Source of the DNA: a virus
Reading direction: 5' to 3' (one strand)
DNA: 30,743 nucleotides
Virus record (IMG/VR): IMGVR_UViG_3300024343_000071
Location: 1-30,743 of that record
Shown here: positions 23,600 to 30,743 of the stretch, in pieces
Numbering within the stretch: the stretch's first letter is position 1
Layout of the letters: every line of letters starts with the position of its first letter
Notes under the pieces: model-generated
Seen by the model: only the letters and a program-made list of their open reading frames with translations
What the model was told of the DNA's origin: nothing
Database searches by the model: none
Position numbers and translations under genes: made by a program

Positions 23600-23974
23600 G
23601 TGGCTAGAAAAAAGAATTACTTAAATAATAGAGATCTTTATGACGAAATGAAGCTTTCAAAAGAACAAGATAAGCTAACTCCGAATGCGGAGAAGATGCT
23701 TATTCTTCTTGCTGAAAGAACTATCAATCGCATGAAATATGTTAGCGAAGACGATAGAATGGATTGCCTCCAATTCGCTATTTTAGATCTACTTAAATAC
23801 TGGAGAAACTTTAATCCAGATTATCCAAACGCGTTTGCATATTTTACAGAAATTGCTAAACGAGGATATGCTAAAGGTTGGAATAAGATTCATCCACAGA
23901 AATATAAAGGAACTATTTCAATTGATGGTTCTAACGATTATAGTGGAGAACAGACTGGAATTTATACCATCTAA
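23600..23974 (+). CDS. 55: late transcription sigma factor gp55-like
   Basis: The 124-residue protein aligns by eye with the conserved centre of T4 gp55: LLAERTINRMKYVSEDDRMD, DCLQFAILDLLKYWRNFNP and NAFAYFTEIAKRGYAKGWNK match gp55's LSKRFNFSGYTQSWKQEM, ADGIEASIKGLHNFDE and HAYITQACFNAFVQRI. This is the sigma region-2-like core that reads a -10 element. It starts with GTG (23600); no nearer ATG fits. T4 gp55 (185 residues) ends in a clamp-binding tail SLDFLYE; this one stops at EQTGIYTI and lacks such a tail. It would direct the host polymerase to late promoters, probably the GATATATA elements. Confidence 0.75.
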   Translation: MARKKNYLNNRDLYDEMKLSKEQDKLTPNAEKMLILLAERTINRMKYVSEDDRMDCLQFAILDLLKYWRNFNPDYPNAFAYFTEIAKRGYAKGWNKIHPQKYKGTISIDGSNDYSGEQTGIYTI

Positions 23975-24463
23975 ATGTCAATTAAAAACGTCAAACCTAC
24001 TAAAAACTCAGGGTTTAATCAAGGATATTTTACCCCACAATTCCCACAAAAATATGTTGGACCAACTCCGATCATATATAGATCTTCATGGGAACGTAAG
24101 TTTATGATATGGTGCGATGTTAATGATAAAGTAACGCATTGGTCAAGTGAACCTGTAGAAATTAAATATTGGTCAAGACAGGATAATAAACCACATAAAT
24201 ACTATCCAGATTTTTATTTTAAACAGATTCAGCAAGATGACACAGTTAAAGAATATCTAGTTGAAATCAAACCCAAAGCACAGATTCAAAAACCACAACC
24301 ACCCAAGCAAAATTCAAGAAAAGCATTAGAATCCTATAAATTTCTAGCCGAACAGTATGTTAAAAATATGGATAAATATAATGCAGCTAAAAGCTATTGC
24401 GAAGGTAGGGGTTGGAATTTTATAGTACTAACCGAAGATACGATGTTAAATGGGTTACGTTAA
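23975..24463 (+). CDS. 4: head completion protein gp4 (gp50)
   Basis: The 162-residue protein contains GYFTPQFPQKYVGPTPIIYR, SSWERKFMIWCDVNDKVTHW, SSEPVEIKYWSRQDNKPHKY, YPDFYF, EYLVEIKPKAQ and YCEGRGWNFIVLTED. These match T4 gp4 (YRSSWELKFMRWCD, FPDFYVK, IEVKPKKQ, GWEFKIITEDEL) as remembered. The E-x-x-F...DF...EIKPK order is that of a PD-(D/E)XK-type nuclease fold. gp4 acts after DNA packaging to finish the head. Its ATG follows the gp55 stop directly, and its end overlaps the next gene by 14 bases. Confidence 0.88.
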   Translation: MSIKNVKPTKNSGFNQGYFTPQFPQKYVGPTPIIYRSSWERKFMIWCDVNDKVTHWSSEPVEIKYWSRQDNKPHKYYPDFYFKQIQQDDTVKEYLVEIKPKAQIQKPQPPKQNSRKALESYKFLAEQYVKNMDKYNAAKSYCEGRGWNFIVLTEDTMLNGLR

Positions 24464-25037
24464 AAATAGAATCAAAGAACTTAGTAAAGAATCTGGTAGT
24501 ATAAATGCTGCCAAGAAAACGGCTGAGAAATGGTTTGAAGATAGCGTAAAAAGTAGAAAATTAACAGAGGCCGAATATACTAGAGCACGTTTTGAACCAG
24601 GTAAAATTTACGTATTTGAGTACACACCAATTACAGAAAACTTACCATGGTTTGATAAAAATCCAGTTGTTCTTGCAATTGAACAAGTAGATGGAAATGA
24701 TTTAGGTATTAATTTAAATCTTCTACCCGTTGAATTTAAAGAACAATTGTTAGATGATTTATATAATAGATTAGAACGTCAGATTAATAGAGCTAGTTCT
24801 GGTAAAAGAGGATTAGATGCAGAAGGTCAAAAGCCTTTAAGAATTACATATGATGGTATGAAAGCATACTTAAAGAGATTTGGTTTTGATTTTGCAATTA
24901 GACAATATATTCCTAATCGTAAAAACAATCAAGCGGTTATTACATATAATAGATGGCCAGATATCGCACTATGTGACTTTATTGATTTAGAAGGAACAAC
25001 AGTGCAACAAATTAGAGCAATGTTTTCTAATCGATAA
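24450..25037 (+). CDS. T4-like conserved protein, possibly DNA end protector-type (gp2-like)
   Basis: The 195-residue protein has a helical N-terminus with AEKWFEDSVK (25-34), then FEPGKIYVFEYTPITENLPW (49-68) and DLGINLNLLPVEFKEQLLD. Marine T4-like phages carry proteins with the same order (MY-x-YDPKT...LPYYD..., GLNLHYLPP); I remember some labelled DNA end protector gp2, without being sure that label is right. Position between gp4 and the portal fits a DNA-packaging or head-finishing role, since T4 has 2, 4 and 53 next to one another. Function is inferred from that only. Confidence 0.5.
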   Translation: MGYVKNRIKELSKESGSINAAKKTAEKWFEDSVKSRKLTEAEYTRARFEPGKIYVFEYTPITENLPWFDKNPVVLAIEQVDGNDLGINLNLLPVEFKEQLLDDLYNRLERQINRASSGKRGLDAEGQKPLRITYDGMKAYLKRFGFDFAIRQYIPNRKNNQAVITYNRWPDIALCDFIDLEGTTVQQIRAMFSNR

Positions 25038-25042
25038 AAAAA

Positions 25043-25051
25043 GAATATATA
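25043..25051 (+). promoter_or_regulatory. GAATATATA late promoter element
   Basis: A one-base variant of GATATATA, 24 bases before the portal ATG. Confidence 0.45.
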
Positions 25052-25075
25052 ACTAAAATATAATATAAGAATATA

Positions 25076-26674
25076 ATGGCAGGATTCGTAGATAGAAACG
25101 GACCATTCAGTTACAATAAGAAACCTTTTACCCTGAGAGATCAGCTTAAAAAGTTATCTTCGTTTGGTATGTATTATGACGATTTAGTCTTAAGACAATC
25201 ACAGGCGATTGGTCCTATTGAAGACGCGATTGGATATGGTCAGATAAACCCACTTGGTTTAGATAATGATGATATGTATGGTGCATTTGCTGCACTATCG
25301 ATGTCAGATACAAATATGCGAAAGAATATCCCATTCTTTGATCAGAATTACGCTGCTAAAAGAGATGAACTTCGAGCATTTTCAACATATGATGAAATCG
25401 AAGATATCTTAGATATTCTTTGTGACGAATCAATCGTATACGATAATAAAAACTTTTTTGCAAATCCAGAAATTATCGGAATGGATGTTAGTGATGAAGT
25501 TCAAAAATATTTAAATAAGTCTTATAGAGACATTTATCAGTATTTTGGATTTACACAAGATCAATCTGCATGGTATTACTTTAGAAAATTCTTAATTGAT
25601 GGTTATTTAGCATTTGAAATTATTTATAGTCCTGATCAAACAGAGATTATTGGTTTCAAGGAAATCGATCCAATTACACTTGTTCCAGGATATAATAAAA
25701 CAGATAAGAAAAAAGTTTGGACACAATTTAAGGATAATCCAACTAAAGAGAGAACATTATATGACTCTCAGATCATTTATATTTCTTATTCATCTATTAC
25801 TACAGCATCTAGGGTAAGTTACCTAGAGCGTCTTGTAAGAGCTTTCAACCTATTAAGAATTATGGAACACACCAGAATTATCTGGGCGGTTACCAACTCT
25901 TCTTACAGAATGAAATTTATCATCCCAGTTGGTGGTAAATCTAAGACCAGAGCAAAACAATCTCTTGCTCAATTAATGAGTAACTATAAAGAAGTTGTAG
26001 ACTTTGATTGGGATTCAGCAAGCATGACAACCAATGGTCGTCCAATGCTGCAATTTAATAAAGAGTATTGGTTACCTTCTAAGGATGGTGAACAACCAGA
26101 AATTGAAACTTTAGGCGGTGAAGGTCCAGAATTAAATGATACTGAAGCTCTTAAGTATTTTTCTGATAAATTGAAAATGGTATCTAAGATTCCATTCAAT
26201 AGATTCATGTACGAAGATGGTGGAGGCGAATTTAATCTTGCAGCCGATGGTATGATTAGAGATGAAATTAAATTTTCTAAATTCATCAACCGTTTACGCT
26301 CAGTTTTCCAAGAGGTATTGGTTAAGCCACTTTATATTCAAATGTGTCTTAAGTATCCTGAATTTTCAGACGATCCAGGATTTAAAACTCAAATCTCATT
26401 ACAATTTATTGAAGAGAACATGTTCTCTGAATTAAAGCACATGGAAATCATGGAACGTAGAATCGATTTCGTTAGTCAATTAAAAGATTCATTAGTTAAA
26501 ACAGATCCTGTGACAATGGAAGAAGAATCATACTTTGATATGGATTTCTTAGTAGATCGATACTTAAAATTATCTCCAGACGATAAAGCAGCCAATGAAG
26601 CATATAAAGCAAGAAGAACTGCAAAAGATGCTGAAGAACCTGAAGTTGATCCAATGGACATGGGAGGCTTTTAA
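25076..26674 (+). CDS. 20: portal vertex protein gp20
   Basis: The 532-residue protein fits T4 gp20 (524) in length and pattern: RVSYLERLVRAFNLLRIMEH, then RMKFIIPVGG, YWLPSKDG, ETLGGEGPELNDTEALKYFS, KIPFNRFMYEDGGG, RDEIKFSKFINRLRSVFQEV and LVKPLYIQMCLK. Twelve copies form the ring at one capsid vertex through which DNA enters and to which the tail binds. It starts the head module (20, core, 21/22, 23) in the T4 order. Its own late-type element precedes it. Confidence 0.93.
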   Translation: MAGFVDRNGPFSYNKKPFTLRDQLKKLSSFGMYYDDLVLRQSQAIGPIEDAIGYGQINPLGLDNDDMYGAFAALSMSDTNMRKNIPFFDQNYAAKRDELRAFSTYDEIEDILDILCDESIVYDNKNFFANPEIIGMDVSDEVQKYLNKSYRDIYQYFGFTQDQSAWYYFRKFLIDGYLAFEIIYSPDQTEIIGFKEIDPITLVPGYNKTDKKKVWTQFKDNPTKERTLYDSQIIYISYSSITTASRVSYLERLVRAFNLLRIMEHTRIIWAVTNSSYRMKFIIPVGGKSKTRAKQSLAQLMSNYKEVVDFDWDSASMTTNGRPMLQFNKEYWLPSKDGEQPEIETLGGEGPELNDTEALKYFSDKLKMVSKIPFNRFMYEDGGGEFNLAADGMIRDEIKFSKFINRLRSVFQEVLVKPLYIQMCLKYPEFSDDPGFKTQISLQFIEENMFSELKHMEIMERRIDFVSQLKDSLVKTDPVTMEEESYFDMDFLVDRYLKLSPDDKAANEAYKARRTAKDAEEPEVDPMDMGGF

Positions 26675-26681
26675 AAAATTA

Positions 26682-26689
26682 GATATATA
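26682..26689 (+). promoter_or_regulatory. GATATATA late promoter element
   Basis: The octamer lies in the 20-base gap after the portal gene and ends five bases before the next ATG. Confidence 0.55.
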
Positions 26690-26694
26690 ATTAT

Positions 26695-27039
26695 ATGAAA
26701 CACGTAAAATTATTTGAAGAATTCTTAAGTGAAGAAGCAATGAAAGTGACTCCAGAATCTGACGTTATTGTAGACGATTACATAACAGATAACGCTGAAG
26801 AAATCAAAAGTAGCGAGATTATCGGTGCTATTGTAAGCTCAGAATCAGAAAAGGAGTTTCAAGATTATTTTTATAATACATATGGTCAAGGAGCTTTCAC
26901 AACAAACGATATTCAAACTTTGATTAAGTACTATAATGATTATCTAGAAGAAGTAACTGCTAAAGAAACAGAGGAAGAAGAAGCTGCTAAAAAAGAAACT
27001 GAAGCGGGTTCTGAAGAAGATCCATTGGCAGGGATATAA
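26695..27039 (+). CDS. prohead core protein in the gp67/gp68 position, with capsid-targeting peptide
   Basis: The 114-residue protein starts MKHVKLFEEFLSEE, ending in an L-S-E triplet of the gp21 cleavage type. Residues 15-85 are acidic with an aromatic patch (EKEFQDYFYNTYGQGAFTTN). The C-terminal 30 residues are almost all Glu, Lys and Ala, as in T4 gp67. It lies between portal and protease, exactly where T4 has 67 and 68. It probably helps build the scaffold core and is removed or cut on maturation. The N-terminal peptide recurs at 437 and at window start, suggesting a shared address tag. Confidence 0.75.
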   Translation: MKHVKLFEEFLSEEAMKVTPESDVIVDDYITDNAEEIKSSEIIGAIVSSESEKEFQDYFYNTYGQGAFTTNDIQTLIKYYNDYLEEVTAKETEEEEAAKKETEAGSEEDPLAGI

Positions 27040-27072
27040 TAATATTTTTTAAAAATCACACTTTTTACAAAA

Positions 27073-27080
27073 GATATATA
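27073..27080 (+). promoter_or_regulatory. GATATATA late promoter element
   Basis: The octamer ends 25 bases before the protease-scaffold ATG. Confidence 0.6.
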
Positions 27081-27105
27081 GTACAAATATAATAAAATAA
27101 TAAAT

Positions 27106-29064
27106 ATGAGCAATAAAGACCTATTAATCTTAGAGAGATCTTCGTCTGAATTAGAATTTAAAAGCGAAGCAGGTGTTTATATTCTTGAAGGTATCTTCGG
27201 CGAGTTAGATAAAAAGAATCGTAACAACCGTATTTATACTGCAGAAGAATATTTACCACAAATCGAGGCTCTTCAAGATAAAATTAAGGCATCTAAGCTT
27301 TTAGGTGAATTAGATCACCCACAAAACTTTGACGTTTCTTTAAAGAATGTTTCTCACATTATTGAAGAAATCACATATGATGCTGAAAACAAACAAATCA
27401 AAGGTCGTATCCGTTTATTAGATACTGATGCAGGCCGTCAAGCTAAAGCATTAGTTGATGCTGGAGTTCCACTTCAAATTTCATCAAGAGCTGCGGGTGC
27501 AGTTGAATCTAATGGTCAAGTAAAAATTAAACAATTATTTACTTATGACTTAGTCGCTGATCCAGGATTTGAAAACGCTGAATTAAAGCGCGTAAACGAA
27601 TCTTATGGATTTGAAAACGATTCAGATATTCAAATTTACGAAATCAGTGGTCCAGCTAACTTAACAGAAAACACAACAATTGAAAATAAAGAACCAGAAA
27701 AAATGGCAGAATCTAAATTTATCACTGTTGAAGATTTTAACAAATATTCTCAATATCTTTCTGAAGAAATTAAGGGCATTAAACAATCTTTAACTGAAGC
27801 TAATGAAAGCGGTAATGAAACCGAATTAGCAAACTTAAAGGAGTATGCAACTTATTTGGCTGAAAAATTAGATCAGTCAATTCAATACTCTGAGCATGTT
27901 GCTGAGAAAGCTGACCAATCTATTCAATACGCTGAAACTTTAGCTGAGAAATTAGATCAGTCAATCCAATACTCTGAGCACATTGCTGAAGGTTTTACAC
28001 AAATTAAAGAATATACTAATTACTTAGCAGAATCTTATAACGAAGGTGCAACTACACATGCTAATTTATTAGAATACATCGAATACTTAAAAGAGAACTT
28101 AGAAAAAGTTACTGAATATGCAGAATACGTTGCTGAAACAGTTAACTCTAACTTATTAGTTGAAGACACTGCTGAAGAGATCGAAGATCAAGAAGTTGCA
28201 TTAGGCGAGCCAGAAAAAGTAGAAGATGAAGGCGAATTAACTGAAGCTGAAGAAGCTGGAATTCCTGCTGAAGAATTAGAGGATGAAACTAAAGAAGTTG
28301 ATTCAGACGTTGAAGAACCAGTAAACGTTGAAAAAGATCTTGAATTAGAAGGTGAAGGCGACGCTGAAGGCGAAGAAATTACTGAAGCAGAAGAAACTGA
28401 AGCAGAAGAAACTGAAGCAGAAGCAGCAGCAGAAGAGGCTGAAGCAGAAGAAGCAACAGAAGAGGCAGAGGAAGCAGCAGAAGAGGCTGAAGAAGCAGCA
28501 GAAGAGGCTGAAGAAGCAGCAGAAGAATCTAAAGAAGATACAATGGAATCTTATAAAAATTCAATCACTGAAAAACTTTCTGCTCTTATTAATAAAGCAC
28601 AAGAAAAAAAGACAAATGATCCACACTTCTTTAAGTTTGTATCTGAGTCAACAAGAAACTCTTATAACGAATTATCAATTGAAGAAAGAACTAAAGTATT
28701 AACTGCAGTTGAAGGTCGTGGTTTCTTAACTGAAGGTCAAATCATCACATTATGGAATTCAGCATTAATTACTGATGCTCCAACTAATGAGCCTAATGTT
28801 ACAAAGATGATGCCTATCGAATATAAAGAAAGATGGAATACTCTTTCTGAATCTAAGAAAGCACAAATCTTAGCTCAATCTAAATACCACAAATTAGAAA
28901 CTGAATATCAAGTTGCTAATTTCTGGCAGACAAGAGATCTAAGAGAAGTTGCACCAGTAATGGAAAAAGTTGCAATGATCAAAGAATCTAAAGAAGAGTC
29001 AAAAACTTTAGGTTATGATACAACTTCTATTGCTGCTGAACTTGCTAAGAGATTCAAAAAGTAA
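27106..29064 (+). CDS. 21: prohead protease-scaffold fusion (gp21 + gp22)
   Basis: The 652-residue protein is two T4 proteins in one frame. Residues 1-175 are a gp21-type serine protease: FGELDKKNRNNRIY (31-44), GELDHP with H71, QISSRAAG with S126/S127, and LVADPGF (149-155). Residues 200-652 are scaffold-like: 14-residue coiled-coil repeats (247-302), an acidic Ala/Glu stretch (350-478) and a helical C-terminal domain (480-652). T4 gp21 is 212 residues and gp22 269, encoded separately. An in-frame ATG at 27703 (M200, MAESKFITVEDF) could give free scaffold by internal initiation. L/I/V-x-E triplets such as VNE 163-165 could release the domains by self-cleavage. Confidence 0.88.
   Translation: MSNKDLLILERSSSELEFKSEAGVYILEGIFGELDKKNRNNRIYTAEEYLPQIEALQDKIKASKLLGELDHPQNFDVSLKNVSHIIEEITYDAENKQIKGRIRLLDTDAGRQAKALVDAGVPLQISSRAAGAVESNGQVKIKQLFTYDLVADPGFENAELKRVNESYGFENDSDIQIYEISGPANLTENTTIENKEPEKMAESKFITVEDFNKYSQYLSEEIKGIKQSLTEANESGNETELANLKEYATYLAEKLDQSIQYSEHVAEKADQSIQYAETLAEKLDQSIQYSEHIAEGFTQIKEYTNYLAESYNEGATTHANLLEYIEYLKENLEKVTEYAEYVAETVNSNLLVEDTAEEIEDQEVALGEPEKVEDEGELTEAEEAGIPAEELEDETKEVDSDVEEPVNVEKDLELEGEGDAEGEEITEAEETEAEETEAEAAAEEAEAEEATEEAEEAAEEAEEAAEEAEEAAEESKEDTMESYKNSITEKLSALINKAQEKKTNDPHFFKFVSESTRNSYNELSIEERTKVLTAVEGRGFLTEGQIITLWNSALITDAPTNEPNVTKMMPIEYKERWNTLSESKKAQILAQSKYHKLETEYQVANFWQTRDLREVAPVMEKVAMIKESKEESKTLGYDTTSIAAELAKRFKK
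27703..27705 (+). other. 22: possible internal start of free scaffold protein
   Basis: ATG for M200 of the fusion, at the boundary between protease and scaffold, preceded by an A-rich stretch like other starts in this genome. The product would be 453 residues and begin MAESKFITVEDF. Confidence 0.4.
27844..28011 (+). repeat. 42-bp tandem repeat encoding 14-residue coiled-coil units
   Basis: Four consecutive 14-residue units (two heptads each) start Y and contain AEK-DQSIQ: YATYLAEKLDQSIQ, YSEHVAEKADQSIQ, YAETLAEKLDQSIQ, and the diverged YSEHIAEGFTQIKE. Units 1 and 3 are nearly identical in DNA. More diverged units follow to about residue 345. Confidence 0.75.
28384..28530 (+). repeat. low-complexity Glu/Ala repeat
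   Basis: Short tandem repeats of GCAGAAGAGGCTGAAGAA-type units encode an acidic Ala/Glu run. It is part of the scaffold region of the fusion protein and likely variable in length. Confidence 0.75.
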
Positions 29065-29084
29065 TCAAGATAAATATTAAAACA

Positions 29085-29122
29085 AAATAGGAGGTTTATT
29101 CTAAGTATTAGACCTCCTATTT
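29085..29122 (+). terminator. hairpin terminator before the capsid gene
   Basis: A perfect 11-bp stem (29085-29095 with 29112-29122) encloses 16 bases. The following T-run is broken (ATTTAATTTACT), so termination may be partial. The AGGAGG inside the left arm is paired and far from any start. Confidence 0.65.
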
Positions 29123-29179
29123 AATTTACTATAAAAAATTAAAAAAATAAAAAAATCATTTTTTTACTCTTTTAATCAG

Positions 29180-29187
29180 GATATATA
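29180..29187 (+). promoter_or_regulatory. GATATATA late promoter of the capsid gene
   Basis: The octamer is 99 bases before the capsid ATG, giving the longest leader in the window. The leader (29188-29286) is A-rich, has no Shine-Dalgarno sequence and shows no strong hairpin. Confidence 0.6.
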
Positions 29188-29286
29188 GTAATATAAAATT
29201 AATCGATTATTAGTTAAGAAGCAAAAGACTAAAAGACAATCGAGAAAACAACAAATAAAACCATTAAAAAAAAATATAAAATTAAA

Positions 29287-30675
29287 ATGGCAAATTTAAT
29301 CAATGAGGCTGAAGTAAGATCTACATGGGCTCCAATCATCGAATCTGCAACAGGAATCAATGATGCTGAGAAATTAGCATGGATGTCTACTTACTGCCAC
29401 AACCACAAACTTTATGAAGACGCGAACATCATGTCTTTAGATCCAACAATGAACCTTCACGGTATGGGTGCAGTTGCATTCCCATCTGCAATCGGTGCAG
29501 CTGACGGATCAGGTGACAAAGCTCCAACTTTATTACCATTAGCAATGCAAGTTGCTGCTCAAACTGTAGGTTTAGATTTAGTACCTGTAGTTCCTATGGC
29601 TGGTCCAATGGGCTTATTATCTTACTTAGACTTCGTATACGAAGGCGGTAGATTAGATAACGCAGTTACTCCTACTTACGTTAAGACAGCTGACGCTGCT
29701 GCAGGTAACGACGTTTTAGTTGGTACTTCTAGAATCGACGGCAAAAACATCATCAAAATCGTTGACGCTTTAGGTGTTGGTGAATCTTCAATCGCTGATA
29801 GATACACATCTCCTGAGTTAGTTAAGGCTTTAGAAGATCACGTTAAAGGTTTCTCTGCTTCTAACGAAGCTGGTGCTCCTTTCTCTAGAGAAGCTGGTGA
29901 AAGAACTGCTGACAAAGTTATGGGTCTTTCTTTATTCTCTAAATCAGTTGCTGCTGAAACTTTCCAAGTTGCTGCTGCAGTTACAAGAGAGCAAGTACAA
30001 GATCTTAAGCAATTCGGTGTTGACGCTGTAGCTCAAGTTGAGGCAGTTTTAACTAACGAATTAACTCAATCAATCAACCAACACATCTTAGGTTCTGTAA
30101 GAGCTTTAGGTGCTGCTAACGTTGCTGCTACTTTCGGTGCAGCTACAGATTTCGATATCGCTTTACCTACAGCAGCTGCTTTAGGTGGTGGTGAAACTGT
30201 TGCATCTGCACACAGAGCTATCTTAACTCAAGTATTAGCTGCTGCTAACTTGATCGCTAACAGAGGTAGAAGAGGTGCTGGTAACTTCGCAGTTGTTGGT
30301 CCACAAGTTGCTACTGTATTACAGTCAATCGCTGGTTTCGTAGCTAACCCAATGTCTAACACTTTCTCACAAGCTGCAGGCGCAATCTATCCATTAGGTT
30401 CTGTTGCTGGTATCAATGTTTACACTGATCCAACAATGGCATGGGGTGATTACACTGTATCTGTAGGTAGAAAAGGTGACGGTAATGGTCCTGGTTTAGT
30501 ATTCATGCCTTACTTAATGGCTGAATCAGTACAGACAATCGCTGAAGGAACTATGGCTCCTAAAGTTGCTGTTAAGTCTAGATTCGCATTAGTTGAAGCA
30601 GGTTTCCACCCAGAAACTCAATACGTTCAGTTCTCTATCACAGGTGCTTGGACTAACTTAATCAACTTAGCATAA
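29287..30675 (+). CDS. 23: major capsid protein gp23
   Basis: The 462-residue protein lies after the protease-scaffold gene as in T4. Recognisable segments are LPLAMQVAAQTVGLDLVPVV, PMAGPMGLLSYLDFVYEGG, a region SKSVAAETFQVAAAVTREQV with QDLKQFGVDAVAQVEAVLTN, and the C-terminal VGRKGDGNGPGLVFMPYLM. T4 gp23 is 521 residues with a 65-residue N-terminal piece cut off by gp21; here the N-terminus is short (MANLINEAEV), with a possible I-N-E site at residues 5-7, so processing would remove only a few residues. Codons are strongly biased to GGT and GCT, as expected for the most abundant virion protein. It has its own promoter and terminator. Confidence 0.93.
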   Translation: MANLINEAEVRSTWAPIIESATGINDAEKLAWMSTYCHNHKLYEDANIMSLDPTMNLHGMGAVAFPSAIGAADGSGDKAPTLLPLAMQVAAQTVGLDLVPVVPMAGPMGLLSYLDFVYEGGRLDNAVTPTYVKTADAAAGNDVLVGTSRIDGKNIIKIVDALGVGESSIADRYTSPELVKALEDHVKGFSASNEAGAPFSREAGERTADKVMGLSLFSKSVAAETFQVAAAVTREQVQDLKQFGVDAVAQVEAVLTNELTQSINQHILGSVRALGAANVAATFGAATDFDIALPTAAALGGGETVASAHRAILTQVLAAANLIANRGRRGAGNFAVVGPQVATVLQSIAGFVANPMSNTFSQAAGAIYPLGSVAGINVYTDPTMAWGDYTVSVGRKGDGNGPGLVFMPYLMAESVQTIAEGTMAPKVAVKSRFALVEAGFHPETQYVQFSITGAWTNLINLA

Positions 30676-30704
30676 TCTTAATTAGATTATCTTAGATAAT
30701 TAGA

Positions 30705-30732
30705 AAGGGAGACAGAAATGTCTCCCTTTTTT
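30705..30732 (+). terminator. Rho-independent terminator after the capsid gene
   Basis: A perfect 9-bp stem AAGGGAGAC/GTCTCCCTT (30705-30713 with 30720-30728) has a six-base loop and a T-run. Confidence 0.85.
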
Positions 30733-30734
30733 AT

Positions 30735-30743
30735 GAATATATA
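30735..30743 (+). promoter_or_regulatory. GAATATATA late-type element at the window end
   Basis: This matches the variant before the portal gene and directly follows a terminator. The gene it would serve lies beyond the window. Confidence 0.35.

Noticed and set aside
539-26661. Open frames on the - strand (for example 539-724, 10902-11192, 25984-26289)
   Set aside because: All lie inside secure + strand genes, show no family resemblance and have no promoter or spacing support.
28352-28702. 116-residue Lys/Gln-rich reading frame
   Set aside because: It is the +1 frame shadow of the Glu/Ala repeat in the scaffold region; composition follows from the repeat.
29090-29095. Shine-Dalgarno AGGAGG
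   Set aside because: It is paired inside a terminator hairpin and lies about 190 bases from the next start.
1-30743. CRISPR array, insertion sequence, homing endonuclease or integrase
   Set aside because: No spaced repeats, transposase, HNH/GIY-YIG or recombinase motifs were found among the genes read.

Overview
The window is a piece of a T4-like myovirus genome. It is AT-rich, densely packed, and every gene I can support lies on the + strand. The T4-type genes are a B-family DNA polymerase in two pieces, a sliding clamp, UvsX, a gp41 helicase, gp46/gp47, the late sigma gp55, head completion protein gp4, portal gp20, prohead protease gp21 and major capsid protein gp23. The host is probably a member of the Bacteroidota, perhaps a flavobacterium. 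I infer this only from the near absence of Shine-Dalgarno sequences upstream of starts that are otherwise secure, together with the A/T-rich leaders.

Layout. 1-1825: head-type proteins carrying capsid-targeting-like peptides; the first reading frame is interrupted by an in-frame TAA at 31-33. 1876-3851: a small unknown gene, a cytidylyltransferase-like gene, a dTDP-glucose dehydratase-like gene and a small gene. 3940-5546: six-gene-scale stretch of small unknown genes. 5543-8645: a DNA glucosyltransferase-like GT-B enzyme, a gp56-type dCTP/dUTP pyrophosphatase and the N-terminal half of DNA polymerase (exonuclease plus motif A). 8646-11741: nrdB and nrdA, bracketed by structured non-coding sequence ending in strong terminators. 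11742-12561: a GT-A glycosyltransferase and a 48-residue protein. 12629-14593: sliding clamp and the C-terminal half of polymerase (motifs B and C). 14596-21546: two small genes, uvsX, a small gene, a 2OG-Fe(II) oxygenase, helicase, a possible late co-activator, gp47 and gp46. 21565-23487: a gp15-like tail protein and an unknown late protein. 23600-25037: gp55, gp4 and a T4-like conserved protein. 25076-30675: head module (portal, acidic core protein, protease-scaffold fusion, major capsid protein).

Two promoter classes can be read by eye. TTGAAAC-N17-TATAAT or a close variant, always with 18 bases between the two hexamers, precedes 1900, 5099, 12629, 16998 and 23600, which include replication genes and the late sigma gene. 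GATATATA or GAATATATA precedes 12415, 21565, 22729, 25076, 26695, 27106 and 29287, mostly structural genes; this is the best candidate late promoter read by gp55.

The strongest points for follow-up are the DNA polymerase split in the fingers domain with about 4.7 kb of other genes between the halves; protease and scaffold fused in one frame with a plausible internal start; a glucosyltransferase whose C-terminus ends like the polymerase clamp-binding tail; the family of targeting peptides, including one interrupted by a stop codon exactly at the expected cleavage glutamate; and a three-hairpin RNA candidate after nrdA.
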